Origin: Clostridium peptidivorans
Lineage (GTDB): Bacteria; Bacillota; Clostridia; Clostridiales; Clostridiaceae
Direction of reading: 5' to 3'
DNA length: 64,000 nt
Assembly: GCF_900205925.1 (NCBI RefSeq)
Contig: NZ_OAOD01000003.1
Location: 186,001-250,000 of the forward strand
Position 1 is the first letter of the stretch. Each line of letters starts with the position of its first letter. This document shows positions 1 through 8,487 of the stretch, in pieces. The notes under the pieces are model-generated. The model saw nothing but the letters and a program-made list of their open reading frames with translations. It was not told the DNA's origin and did not search any database. Made by a program: the position numbers and the translations under genes.

Positions 1-1
1 T

Positions 2-1609
2 GGATTAAAGAAGTTTTATGAAGCACATAAAGATGATATTTGGGTAGGTTATAACAGTAGAAGTTATGATCAGTATATCTTAAAAGCTATTCTATTAGAC
101 TTGGATCCTTGGGAGTTAAATAATCATATTATTCAAGCCCAACAACCAGCTTGGATGTTTAGTAGGGATTTTAACAAATTTCAATTATACAATTTTGATA
201 TTATGACTGATGTTACTAAAGGACTTAAGCAGCTGGAAGGGTACATGGGAAATAATATTAAAGAATCTGATGTGGCTTTTAATATAGACAGGCCTTTAAA
301 TAGTGATGAAATAGTAGAAACAGTTAAGTATTGTAAATCAGACGTAGAGAATACCATGGAAGTTTTTATGCAGAGAATAGAAGAATTTAATTCTCAAATG
401 TCTTTAATTAAAGCATTTAATCTAAATATAAAGTACATTTCTATGACTAAACCACAATTGTCAGCAATAATACTTGGAGCACGTAAAAAAAGGCATCAAG
501 ACGAATTTGAAATAACTATCCCTGATAATCTTAAAGTAGATAAATATTCATATGTTGTAGATTGGTATAAAAATAGACTCAATAGAGATTATAAATCATC
601 ACTCAAATGTGACGTAGCAGGAGTACCTCATATATTTGCTTGGGGTGGATTACATGGTGCAAAGGAAAAGTATTATGGAGAGGGTATATTCCTAAATTGT
701 GACGTTGCAAGTTTGTATCCAAGCTTAATGATTGAATACAATTACGTGTCCCGTAATGTAAGTGATAGAAATAAATTTAGAGAAATCAGAGATACAAGAT
801 TAAAACTTAAAAAAGCTAAAAATCCAATGCAGTTACCCTATAAGTTAGTTTTAAATTCAACTTACGGAGCTATGAAAGATAAGAATAATAATCTGTATGA
901 CCCATTGATGGCTAATAATGTATGTGTGGCGGGGCAGTTATTTTTATTAGATTTAATAGAAAAATTAGAGAACCACTGTGAGTTAATACAAAGTAATACT
1001 GATGGATTATTTTTAAAAGTTAGAAGAGAAAAAGATATAGATAAAATAAAAGCTATTGCTGCAGAGTGGGAACAAAGGACAAGACTACAGTTAGAATGGG
1101 AAACATTTTCTAAGATATATCAAAAGGATGTTAATAACTATATTGTAGTCCATGAAGATAACTCTTATAAATCTAAAGGGGCTTATGTTAAAAAGTTAGA
1201 GCAATTAGATTATGACTTACCAATAGTTAATATAGCACTTAGAGAATATTTTGTTAATGGAACTTCAGTAGAAACTACTGTTAATAATTGTAATAAGTTA
1301 ATTGAGTTTCAAAAGGTAGTTAAAATAACATCTAAGTATAAAGGTATAACTTATAATAGCGAACCCATACCTGAAAAATGTATAAGAGTATTTGCTTCAA
1401 GAAGTTTATCTGATGGTCCAGTAATGAAAATAAATTCTAAGGATAAGCCTGAAAAGATAGCAAATACACCAGGACGATGTTTTATCGAGAATGGAGATAT
1501 GAAGGAAAAAAGAATTTCACGTAAATTGGATAAACAATGGTATATAGATGTAGCTAAAAAAAGATTAGAGGACTTCGGAATAACCGGACAACTCAAATGG
1601 GAGGTATAA
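2..1609 (+). CDS. phage family B DNA polymerase, 5'-truncated by the window edge
   Basis: This is the replicative DNA polymerase of the prophage. The frame is open to the left window edge, and the TTG at 101 is internal: upstream codons encode an Exo II-like motif (YNSRSYDQYIL). Counting from 101, an Exo III-like Y-x3-D sits near residues 77-81 (YCKSD), a GG linker at 182-183 and polymerase motif A (DVASLYPS) at 201-208. Motif B (KLVLNSTYG) is near 247 and motif C, in the variant form SNTDG instead of DTDS, is near 299. The stop codon lies inside the ribosome binding site of the next gene, so the two are translationally close. Family assignment is firm; the N-terminus is not visible. Confidence 0.93.
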   Translation, partial: GLKKFYEAHKDDIWVGYNSRSYDQYILKAILLDLDPWELNNHIIQAQQPAWMFSRDFNKFQLYNFDIMTDVTKGLKQLEGYMGNNIKESDVAFNIDRPLNSDEIVETVKYCKSDVENTMEVFMQRIEEFNSQMSLIKAFNLNIKYISMTKPQLSAIILGARKKRHQDEFEITIPDNLKVDKYSYVVDWYKNRLNRDYKSSLKCDVAGVPHIFAWGGLHGAKEKYYGEGIFLNCDVASLYPSLMIEYNYVSRNVSDRNKFREIRDTRLKLKKAKNPMQLPYKLVLNSTYGAMKDKNNNLYDPLMANNVCVAGQLFLLDLIEKLENHCELIQSNTDGLFLKVRREKDIDKIKAIAAEWEQRTRLQLEWETFSKIYQKDVNNYIVVHEDNSYKSKGAYVKKLEQLDYDLPIVNIALREYFVNGTSVETTVNNCNKLIEFQKVVKITSKYKGITYNSEPIPEKCIRVFASRSLSDGPVMKINSKDKPEKIANTPGRCFIENGDMKEKRISRKLDKQWYIDVAKKRLEDFGITGQLKWEV

Positions 1610-1614
1610 AAATA

Positions 1615-2325
1615 ATGTATATAGATTTAAAAGAATTGATAGATAGTTTGGAACCAACTAAGAAAGGAAACTCTACATTAGCAATACTTAAACATGGAGA
1701 AAGAGAGGATAGCACTAATTATATTAAAAGTATAGAAAAGAAAGCAGAGCAGTTAGAAGTAAATATTTTAACAGTAGATTTAGCTAATAAGCTTGATATA
1801 ACCAAAATTTTAGATGAAGTACAAGTTAAGTCAGATGCTGTACTACCAGTGAAGCCTTTCACACCATCAGAAGAACTATTAATAAAAGCATATTTGGATT
1901 ATAACAAAGATGTGGACAACTTCACTGGGAAAAGTAAGTTCCAAAATTGCACCGTAGAAGCAGTAAATAAGATATTGGACTTCTTAGATATAAATTCTAA
2001 CAAACATATTTGTGTGGTTGGTAGACGTTTAGGTTTAGAGATAGCTTTGTCTTTGCTAGAAAGAGATTTTACTCCTACCATATGCCACTCCAAAACAGAA
2101 AACTTGGAACAGTATACAAAAGATGCAGATGTGATTATAAGTGTTACAGGTAAAAAGGGGCTTATAACTAAGGATATGGTAAAAGTAAATAGCTTGATAA
2201 TAGATGTAGGCTTAGGAGATGTATCAGAAGATGTTATAGAAAAGGCATATGTTACAAGTGCTAAGAATGGCGTTGGAGCTGTTACTACTGCAATCCTGTT
2301 CAAACACATATTTGAAGCGATTTGA
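1615..2325 (+). CDS. degenerate FolD-like protein (methylenetetrahydrofolate dehydrogenase/cyclohydrolase family)
   Basis: The protein has 236 residues and FolD architecture. The N-terminal catalytic domain carries KDVDNF (98-103), equivalent to the family's KDVDGF. The C-terminal Rossmann half has VVGRRLG (134-140), ICHSKTENL (156-164) and a GVGAVTTAIL motif (219-228). Bacterial FolD interconverts methylene- and formyl-tetrahydrofolate using a lysine in a YxxxK motif. Here that stretch reads YIKSI (36-40), so the lysine position is isoleucine, and the glutamine of the family VQLPLP motif is also not visible. It may therefore be a dehydrogenase-only or repurposed homologue. I chose ATG 1615 over 1597 because GGGAGGT lies at 1599-1605. 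It sits 5 bp after the polymerase. Confidence 0.82.
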   Translation: MYIDLKELIDSLEPTKKGNSTLAILKHGEREDSTNYIKSIEKKAEQLEVNILTVDLANKLDITKILDEVQVKSDAVLPVKPFTPSEELLIKAYLDYNKDVDNFTGKSKFQNCTVEAVNKILDFLDINSNKHICVVGRRLGLEIALSLLERDFTPTICHSKTENLEQYTKDADVIISVTGKKGLITKDMVKVNSLIIDVGLGDVSEDVIEKAYVTSAKNGVGAVTTAILFKHIFEAI

Positions 2326-2349
2326 ATGCCATTGATGATGTAAAGGTAG

Positions 2350-3336
2350 GTGAAAAAATTAGATAAAGGATTATATGAAAACAACATGAGAATATTAACA
2401 TATAGAATAGGTATGCCACTTGAAGAAAAAGTTGAATCAACACAAGAAAGATTAAGTGATTTTGATGGGGGATATATAAGTTTTAGCGGTGGATTAGGAA
2501 GTAGGGTATTGGTTGATGTAATGCAAAAAGGGGGATGGAAAAGTAAAAGACCTATAGTATTTATTGATACTGGACTTGAATATCCAGGAGTAAGAGCAAT
2601 AGCTTTGAAATATGCAAAATATGTATTAAAACCTAAAATGACATTTAATAAGGTAATAGATAAATACGGTTATCCAGTAATATCAAAATCACAGGCTATG
2701 GCAATAAGAAAACTAACAACTCAAAATTTAAGTGAAGCATATATAAATAAATTACTGCATGGAGATATTAGGGGTACAAGTGGGAAACTAAGTGACAAAT
2801 GGCACTATCTATTAAATGCACCTTTTAAGATTTCAGAGCAGTGTTGTGATGTTATGAAAAAAAGACCTGCACATAAATTTGAAGATGAAAACGGAGGATT
2901 ACACCCAATAACAGCTGAAATGGTTGAAGAAAGTGTAAATAGAAAAATCATTTATCTCCAAAATGGTTGCAATATGTGGAATCTAAAAAGACCTAAGAGT
3001 ACACCAATGGCTTTTTGGACACAGCAAGATTTGCTTGAATATGTAGTTAAAGAAAAAATAGATATAGCTCCAGAGTATGGTGAAATAAAACAAAACGCTT
3101 ATGGTAAGTATTACACAACGAAAGAAAAAAGAACAGGATGTATGTTTTGTATGTTTGGGTGCCATTTGGAAAGTCAACCTAATAGGTTTCAGAGAATGTT
3201 TGAAATGTACCCTAAACAATATGATTATTGCATAAATAAATTAGGACTAGGAGAAATATTAGACTATTTAGGAATTGAATACAGACCATGTGGAAGTATT
3301 AAAACTGAAAATGATGGTCAATTAAAAATAGTCTAG
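2350..3336 (+). CDS. PAPS reductase-like PP-loop protein
   Basis: A 328-residue member of the phosphoadenosine-phosphosulfate reductase / PP-loop adenylating family. It shows an N-terminal PP-loop in the variant form SFSGGLGS (family SGGxDS), then IDTGLEYPG, typical of PAPS-reductase-like ATP binding. A C-terminal cluster of cysteines (GCMFCMFGC) could bind Fe-S or zinc. Phage members of this family are common near DNA metabolism genes, and some relatives (DndC) act in DNA phosphorothioation, but no dnd partner is visible. The start is uncertain: GTG 2350 follows a GGTAGG directly, and ATG 2386 is the alternative. The reaction carried out is not known. Confidence 0.75.
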   Translation: MKKLDKGLYENNMRILTYRIGMPLEEKVESTQERLSDFDGGYISFSGGLGSRVLVDVMQKGGWKSKRPIVFIDTGLEYPGVRAIALKYAKYVLKPKMTFNKVIDKYGYPVISKSQAMAIRKLTTQNLSEAYINKLLHGDIRGTSGKLSDKWHYLLNAPFKISEQCCDVMKKRPAHKFEDENGGLHPITAEMVEESVNRKIIYLQNGCNMWNLKRPKSTPMAFWTQQDLLEYVVKEKIDIAPEYGEIKQNAYGKYYTTKEKRTGCMFCMFGCHLESQPNRFQRMFEMYPKQYDYCINKLGLGEILDYLGIEYRPCGSIKTENDGQLKIV

Positions 3337-3377
3337 GTTCGGAAACTGAAAATTATGCGACATACCAGGAGGTAGCT

Positions 3378-3680
3378 ATGACTTTAAATGATTTAGTGAT
3401 TGAAATATTAAATAAATATAAAGAAGATAAAAAGAAATGGGGAGATATTTTCCCATTACAAACAATTGAAAATATATGGATAGATAAGTTTTCTTTATCT
3501 AAAAGAGAAGTACTTCTATATCTTGAAAAATTATCTAAAAGTGAATTTTGTTTACCACTAGTAAAAGCTCCAGTAAAAATACATTTTATAACTTTACCAA
3601 ACTGGGGAACTAAAAAGAAGTACTTCAAGATAGGAACATTGCAATATACACATATTGAGTTATTAAATGGAAACAATTAA
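3378..3680 (+). CDS. hypothetical phage protein, 100 aa
   Basis: A strong AGGAGG ribosome binding site precedes the ATG. The protein is basic with no signal peptide or membrane segment. A predicted helical N-terminal half containing LSKREVLLYLEKLSKS, followed by a strand-rich tail, would fit a small winged-helix fold, but this is only an impression. It lies between the PP-loop protein and a run of very small early genes. No function is recognised. Confidence 0.6.
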   Translation: MTLNDLVIEILNKYKEDKKKWGDIFPLQTIENIWIDKFSLSKREVLLYLEKLSKSEFCLPLVKAPVKIHFITLPNWGTKKKYFKIGTLQYTHIELLNGNN

Positions 3681-3758
3681 TGTCGTATTTCAATTATTAG
3701 ATGACATAAGTATAACTTTTCATTATCATATGAAAATCAAATGATAAAAGGTGAGGAT

Positions 3759-3902
3759 ATGAGTAAGAGATGAGAACCAATAGTAATGGCATTGCCTTAC
3801 AAAAGTTTTAAGGAAAAGCTAAGACTTACTAATAAATATCTAAAAACATACAAAATAGAGTACTTGGGTGGAATTTTATATATGGAAAGGCGTGGTAAAT
3901 GA
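3759..3902 (+). pseudogene. 47-codon early gene interrupted by an in-frame TGA
   Basis: AAAAGGTGAGG precedes an ATG at 3759, which opens a frame reading MSKR, then TGA at 3771-3773, then EPIVMALPYKSFKEK and on to a proper TGA stop at 3900-3902. The downstream part is rich in lysine and leucine, and its stop overlaps the ATG of the next gene by one base, as in its intact neighbours. The simplest reading is a tryptophan codon (TGG) mutated to TGA. Translation could also restart at ATG 3786. The function is unknown. Confidence 0.5.
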
Positions 3903-4048
3903 TGATAGAGGTGTTAATGTGGTTAGGAATAATAGCTATATCCGTTATTACAGTCATAATTATGAGTTATTGTCATGCTGCAAGTATTGCAGATGAAAAA
4001 ATTGAGCTAGAAAGACCAGGTTTAATTGAAGTGGAGGATATTAAATGA
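3902..4048 (+). CDS. small single-pass membrane protein, 48 aa
   Basis: The ATG overlaps the preceding TGA (ATGA arrangement), and the stop overlaps the ATG of the next gene in the same way, which strongly supports translation. Residues 5-22 form one hydrophobic segment (VLMWLGIIAISVITVIIM). An acidic tail with IADEKIELERPG follows. It is a typical phage small membrane protein of unknown role. Confidence 0.6.
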   Translation: MIEVLMWLGIIAISVITVIIMSYCHAASIADEKIELERPGLIEVEDIK

Positions 4049-4314
4049 ATAAAATTGAAAAACATGCTGAAATATGTGTTGAACTCAATAAGTTATATGA
4101 AGCTAAAAACCATGATTATGGTGATAGCTTTGGTAAGGGATTTAAAGAATATGGACCAGTTATGTCGGCTATTAGATTAGAAGATAAACTATTGAGATTT
4201 AAAAATTTAATTAAGTCTCATGCTAAAGTTGGAGATGAAAGTATTATAGATACTCTTAAAGATCTTGCAAATTATTCAATAATGACTGTAATAGAAATGG
4301 AGGCTAAAGAGTGA
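4045..4314 (+). CDS. Nmad1 / DUF1599 nucleotide-modification-associated protein
   Basis: An 89-residue protein with the family signature KNHDYGDSFGKGF near the N-terminus, IRLEDKLLRF in the middle and DTLKDLANYSIM near the C-terminus. Domain databases describe this family as nucleotide-modification-associated because it recurs beside phage base-modification genes; its biochemistry is not established. It overlaps both neighbours by a few bases and lies directly before a dUTPase, so it belongs to the nucleotide metabolism group. Confidence 0.75.
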   Translation: MNKIEKHAEICVELNKLYEAKNHDYGDSFGKGFKEYGPVMSAIRLEDKLLRFKNLIKSHAKVGDESIIDTLKDLANYSIMTVIEMEAKE

Positions 4315-4646
4315 TACATTTAAATGATTTATATGAACTACAGGATGAATTGGACAAGTATATTTTGGAAAAGAAAAACCTCAATTTGAAATCAAAGGAA
4401 TTACTAACAGATACATTGTTAGCTTTACAAGTTGAAGTTTCCGAATTAGCTAATGCGACTAGAGTGTTTAAGCACTGGAGTAATAAAGGTCCTGAACCAA
4501 AAGAAAGGATTATTGATGAATATGTAGATGTATTACATTTCTTTCTAAGTGTAGGGAACCAATTAGGGTTTAGTGCTAAGGAAATAGAAGATGCTTACTT
4601 TAAGAAAAGGCAAATTAATATTAATCGAGTGAAAGAGGGATATTAA
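4311..4646 (+). CDS. all-alpha dimeric dUTPase-like pyrophosphatase
   Basis: A 111-residue all-helical protein of the dUTPase_2/MazG-like superfamily, which hydrolyses dUTP to dUMP and pyrophosphate with Mg2+. The metal-binding helices show EVSELANATRVFKHW (ExxE type) and ERIIDEYVDVLHF (ExxxD type). It starts at GTG 4311, overlapping the previous stop, with GGAGG 12 bases upstream. The product would lower dUTP and supply dUMP during phage replication. Confidence 0.82.
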   Translation: MIHLNDLYELQDELDKYILEKKNLNLKSKELLTDTLLALQVEVSELANATRVFKHWSNKGPEPKERIIDEYVDVLHFFLSVGNQLGFSAKEIEDAYFKKRQININRVKEGY

Positions 4647-4647
4647 T

Positions 4648-5115
4648 ATGTTAAAGGATTATTTGAATAAAGAGGAGCGAGTACAGCTCCTTTTCTTAAA
4701 AAAATATATAGATAATATTGACGAAATGTTAAATAATACTAACCTTACTAAAGAAGAACATAAAGCACTTAAAACAGCTAGGACTTGGGGATTTAAAGGT
4801 TTTAATAGTAAAGCTAAAAGATTAAATAATAATGCATTTAAAACATTTTGGAATAGTGTTAAAAATGCTTATATAAATGTTGAAGATAGATATGCTGTTG
4901 AAATGTATAATAAAAAGTTAAGTAGTAAATTAGATGATTGCTATGAAATGAATAGGGACTACTATAAACTAGTCGAATTAATATTTTATTATAACTGTAG
5001 AAACTGTATTAAATGTAATAATGATTGTGAAATATACAAGGAATTTGAAGAGCGCTGTATTCCAGAGCCAACTGGAGAGGATCTAGGGAACTGTAGATAT
5101 AGCTACAAGGAGTGA
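4648..5115 (+). CDS. DUF5651-like phage protein
   Basis: A 155-residue, mostly helical protein beginning MLKDYLNKEERVQLLFL. It ends in a cysteine-rich tail (NCRNCIKCNNDCEIY, then a further Cys) that could bind zinc. Both parts resemble the DUF5651 family seen in clostridial phages; I assign this from memory of the pattern. It starts one base after the dUTPase stop and ends six bases before the primase. Confidence 0.55.
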   Translation: MLKDYLNKEERVQLLFLKKYIDNIDEMLNNTNLTKEEHKALKTARTWGFKGFNSKAKRLNNNAFKTFWNSVKNAYINVEDRYAVEMYNKKLSSKLDDCYEMNRDYYKLVELIFYYNCRNCIKCNNDCEIYKEFEERCIPEPTGEDLGNCRYSYKE

Positions 5116-5121
5116 TAATTA

Positions 5122-6987
5122 ATGTGGAAAGGATATATACCTACAGGGGGTAAAGATGGAAAAACACCAGCTGAAGAATACAAAAATCGTACTGAATTTT
5201 ATAGTTTAAAAGATGTTGAAACTCTACAAAGTTATGGTGGAGTATTAGATGATACTCTAATTCAAATAGACATCGACGATGGATCACAGGCTGATGGACT
5301 ATATGAAATAATTAAAGATATGAGTGTTAACACTAGTGTACTTCAGACCTCTAGAGGGAAACATTTTTACTTTACTAACACAAACATAGATAAAAGAAAG
5401 CAAGGGTATTATACCGCGTTAGGATTAAAAATAGATGTTGGCTTAGGAGTTCAAAATGCAGTAGTACCTCTTAAAATTAAAGGGAGAAAGCGTAAGTTTT
5501 TACAAACTACTGATGCTCCAGATATACTTCCAATATGGTTGAGGCCACTAACTAAAAGGGAAATTAACTTCTCGAGCATGAGTGAAGGTGATGGAAGAAA
5601 TCAAGCTTTATTTAATTATATTCTAATCTTACAGAGTAATGGTTTTACTAAGGAAGAAATAAGAGAAACTATAAGAATTATAAATAAATACATTCTCCAG
5701 GAGCCATTGGATGAAAGAGAAATAGAAACAATTTTACGTGATGAAGCTTTCATGAAAGAGAGTTTTTATATAAAAAGTAAATTACAATATGAAAAGTTAG
5801 CAACCTATCTGAGAGATAACGAGAAAATTATAAAAATAAATGATGAATTGCATATGTATAAAGATGGTTACTACAGCAGTGACATGAAAGAAATTGAAAA
5901 AGTTATGCTTAAATATATAAACAACTCTACCAATAGTGTTAGAACAGAAGTTATAAGATACTTAGAGCTAATATGTCAAAATGCAAAAATGTCTAATCCA
6001 AAATATATAGCACTAAGTAATGGAGTATTTGATTTAGAATCTAAAAAGCTATTGGAGTTTAATAGCAGCTATATAATTAAAAATAAAATTCCATGGTCCT
6101 ATAACCCTAACGCTTATAACGAAACTATGGATAAGACTTTGGATAAAATATGCTGTAATGATAAGAATTTAAGATTGCTAACAGAAGAAATGATTGGTTA
6201 CACGTTATTTAGGCGTAATGAGTTAGGTAAGGCCTTCATACTTACTGGTCAAGGTGCTAATGGAAAATCTACACTACTGGAAGTACTAAATGACCTCTTG
6301 GGGGAAGAAAATATATCAAGTGTATCTTTGGAAGAGCTTAATCATAGATTTAAGACTTTTCAGCTTGAAGGGAAACTTGCAAATATAGGTGATGATATTT
6401 CCAATAAATATATTGAGGATAATAGTACTTTTAAGAAATTAGTTACAGGAGAAAAAGTCAATGTAGAGAGAAAAGGAAGAGATCCATTTGATTTTAAAAA
6501 TTACTCTAAATTAATTTTTAGTGCTAATGAGTTACCACGAATAAATGATTTATCTGGAGGACTTAAAAGAAGATTAATATTTATTCCTTTTAATGCTACA
6601 TTTTCAAAACGTGATAAAGACTATGATCCTTTCATACTAGACAAGCTAACAGGTACAGAAGCTATGGAATATTTACTCAAATTAGCACTCCAGGGATTGA
6701 ATAGAACACTTAATAATCATTCATTCACTTACGCAAAAGTATGCGATGATGTTTGGGAAGAGTATGAAGCAATTAACAATCCAGTAGTAGCATTTTTAGA
6801 GGATAATGATATAGAAAATGATCCAGTAAAAGAGGTTTACTTAAGATATTCAAGTTGGTGTAGTGAAAATGGTTTAAAAGCAATAAGTAAACCAGTATTT
6901 GGACGTGAAGTAGGAAAGCAAGGTTATAATAGCGATACAGTGATAAGAGTTAATGGTAAACAAAAAAGAGTTTATAAAAAATCATAA
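5122..6987 (+). CDS. bifunctional prim-pol / D5-like SF3 helicase
   Basis: This 621-residue protein primes and unwinds phage DNA. The N-terminal archaeo-eukaryotic primase domain has IDID (D50, D52), SRGKH (H81) and KIDV (D105), the usual metal-binding layout. The C-terminal superfamily 3 helicase has Walker A GQGANGKST (376-384), an acidic Walker B-like stretch NIGDDIS (421-427), a sensor-like KLIFSANELP and GLKRRLIF, likely holding the arginine finger. Length and order match phage/plasmid P4-type primases. It is the last large gene before the repeat-rich tract at 8.1-8.5 kb. Confidence 0.9.
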   Translation: MWKGYIPTGGKDGKTPAEEYKNRTEFYSLKDVETLQSYGGVLDDTLIQIDIDDGSQADGLYEIIKDMSVNTSVLQTSRGKHFYFTNTNIDKRKQGYYTALGLKIDVGLGVQNAVVPLKIKGRKRKFLQTTDAPDILPIWLRPLTKREINFSSMSEGDGRNQALFNYILILQSNGFTKEEIRETIRIINKYILQEPLDEREIETILRDEAFMKESFYIKSKLQYEKLATYLRDNEKIIKINDELHMYKDGYYSSDMKEIEKVMLKYINNSTNSVRTEVIRYLELICQNAKMSNPKYIALSNGVFDLESKKLLEFNSSYIIKNKIPWSYNPNAYNETMDKTLDKICCNDKNLRLLTEEMIGYTLFRRNELGKAFILTGQGANGKSTLLEVLNDLLGEENISSVSLEELNHRFKTFQLEGKLANIGDDISNKYIEDNSTFKKLVTGEKVNVERKGRDPFDFKNYSKLIFSANELPRINDLSGGLKRRLIFIPFNATFSKRDKDYDPFILDKLTGTEAMEYLLKLALQGLNRTLNNHSFTYAKVCDDVWEEYEAINNPVVAFLEDNDIENDPVKEVYLRYSSWCSENGLKAISKPVFGREVGKQGYNSDTVIRVNGKQKRVYKKS

Positions 6988-7018
6988 TGTAAAAATATTA
7001 TTAAGTTAGGGTGAGTTT

Positions 7019-7306
7019 ATGAAAATTTATATAGCAGGTAAAATAACAGGTTTAAAAAATTATAAAGAAAACTTTTATAAGGTAGAAAAACAATTAAAGG
7101 AGAAAGGGCATTTATGTATGAACCCAAGCATTTTGCCTGAAGGGTTTCCGTGGGAAATATATATGCAGATATGTTACACAATGATTGATGCCTGTGATGC
7201 AGTATACATGCTAAACAACTGGACAGACAGTAAAGGTGCAAATTTAGAATTTGAATATGCTAAAGCTAAAAATAAAGAAATAATTTATGAACAGTCAGTT
7301 AGCTAG
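7019..7306 (+). CDS. DUF4406 protein (nucleoside 2-deoxyribosyltransferase-like fold)
   Basis: The 95-residue protein opens with MKIYIAGKITGL and has a FPWEIYMQICYTMIDACDAVYML core and an LEFEYAKAKNKEI ending. This is the pattern of DUF4406, which is related to nucleoside deoxyribosyltransferases; the (I/V)YxAGxIxG opening and the WEIYM motif are diagnostic. Activity in this phage group is unproven. It follows the primase with a good GGTGA ribosome binding site and may act in nucleotide salvage. Confidence 0.75.
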   Translation: MKIYIAGKITGLKNYKENFYKVEKQLKEKGHLCMNPSILPEGFPWEIYMQICYTMIDACDAVYMLNNWTDSKGANLEFEYAKAKNKEIIYEQSVS

Positions 7307-7347
7307 TACACAACTTGAGAATATTGTGAAGCAATAAGGAGGAAATC

Positions 7348-7587
7348 ATGTTTCAATTGTATTTTAATAAAAAGAAAAAAGAGTTGAAAATAGCACCTTT
7401 GAAAAATCTTATGATTGATAAAAGTAAAATTACTAATGAAGTTACACGCTTCAATGATTGTTATTTTGTATCATTGAATAGAAAAGCATTAAAAGATAAG
7501 GCAAATGCAATAAAAGAAGAATGGATTAAAGAAGTCGAGGAAGAACTTAATCAATTTAAAAACCTTAAAATTCAAGTTAAATATTAA
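7348..7587 (+). CDS. hypothetical phage protein, 79 aa
   Basis: An AGGAGG site lies seven bases before the ATG. The protein is lysine-rich and soluble, with a C-terminal helix containing IKEEWIKEVEEELNQF. No family is recognised. It sits in the early-region run of small genes. Confidence 0.55.
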   Translation: MFQLYFNKKKKELKIAPLKNLMIDKSKITNEVTRFNDCYFVSLNRKALKDKANAIKEEWIKEVEEELNQFKNLKIQVKY

Positions 7588-7619
7588 TGAACAATTCAAT
7601 TAGAAAGGGTTGAAAGATA

Positions 7620-7955
7620 ATGAAATATTCATGTATTGAGTGTAAATATTCACCTTACAATAGAGAAAATACAATATGTACTAGATGTGGTAATTATGTA
7701 TTATCTAAAGATTGTGATGGTACTGTTTATGCATACACTAATTGGACACCAAAGGAAAATACATCAAAGGAATATACATTGGCTGAACTTATAAATGTAA
7801 TTAAAGAAGGGGTGTTTTATGTGCCTACTACAGATCATAGGTTATTAAAGCGAGTGTATAAAGAAAATAATTTTATTCAGTTTGAGTTTTATCCCAATGT
7901 ACCTCAGGTTGGGTTAGGGATAAATGAAAACATGAAATTTAAGAAAATAGATTAG
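7620..7955 (+). CDS. hypothetical zinc-ribbon-containing phage protein, 111 aa
   Basis: Residues 4-24 hold two CxxC pairs (CIEC and CTRC), the pattern of a small zinc ribbon. The rest is soluble and ends with FEFYPNVPQVGLGI. A GAAAGG ribosome binding site precedes the ATG. I do not recognise a function. Confidence 0.55.
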   Translation: MKYSCIECKYSPYNRENTICTRCGNYVLSKDCDGTVYAYTNWTPKENTSKEYTLAELINVIKEGVFYVPTTDHRLLKRVYKENNFIQFEFYPNVPQVGLGINENMKFKKID

Positions 7956-7996
7956 AGTGTAATTTGAAATAAGGACGAAGGGAGACATATAAAAAT

Positions 7997-8128
7997 ATGT
8001 TATATATAATCATTGGTTCCATAGTAATTATGACAATATTACCTTGTATAGCAGAAATTAATACCCACAAAGCATTAAAAGAAGCTGAAAAAATGAAAAG
8101 AAGGCAATGCCAGAATTCAAATGTCTAA
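7997..8128 (+). CDS. small membrane protein, 43 aa
   Basis: GAAGGGAGA lies about 12 bases upstream of ATG 7997. Residues 2-19 form a hydrophobic segment (LYIIIGSIVIMTILPCIA), followed by a charged helix (THKALKEAEKMKRR). It resembles the other tiny membrane proteins of this phage. Translation is plausible but rests only on the ribosome binding site and composition. Confidence 0.4.
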   Translation: MLYIIIGSIVIMTILPCIAEINTHKALKEAEKMKRRQCQNSNV

Positions 8129-8131
8129 AAC

Positions 8132-8459
8132 TGTTACACAAACAGATATTATCTGTAACGCTCTTCCAACATAGATATAGCAACGGTTAAAGCGATATTA
8201 ATATGGGCACTTTGTTACAATAAAGCGTAACTATCTGTAACACCTTTAAATCTTGTAATATCAATGGTTTAAGTCGTATGTGTTACAGAGTTACAGATGT
8301 TTTCAACTTCTTTATATAAAATATATTTTAATATAAAAATATATAATATATAAAAGAAATTATATATAAGTATGTAACACTTTTTCTGTCACAAATTAAG
8401 CTTAAACTATTGATATTGCTACATTGTTATTGTTACAAATACCCTCAAAAAGTGTTACA
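8132..8459. repeat. cluster of TGTTACA/TGTAACA repeats (candidate origin or operator array)
   Basis: This gene-free tract carries near-identical 7-mers in both orientations. Forward copies (TGTTACA) lie at 8132, 8213, 8281, 8431 and 8453, with a partial GTTACA at 8290. Reverse copies (TGTAACA or one mismatch) lie at 8154, 8225, 8236 and 8373, and TGTCACA at 8387. Three units run from TGTAAC to TGTTACA, and each encloses a shared core resembling ATATCAATGGTTTAAG, inverted in the third unit. A very AT-rich block (about 8310-8370) lies inside. Iterons beside a primase/helicase suggest an origin; an operator array for the adjacent activator is the alternative. Confidence 0.65.
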
Positions 8460-8487
8460 GATAAACATGAAAAAAGAGGTGAAATTG

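Noticed and set aside
8132-8459. CRISPR-like array
   Set aside because: Repeats are 7 bp, occur in both orientations and have irregular spacing, and no cas gene is nearby.
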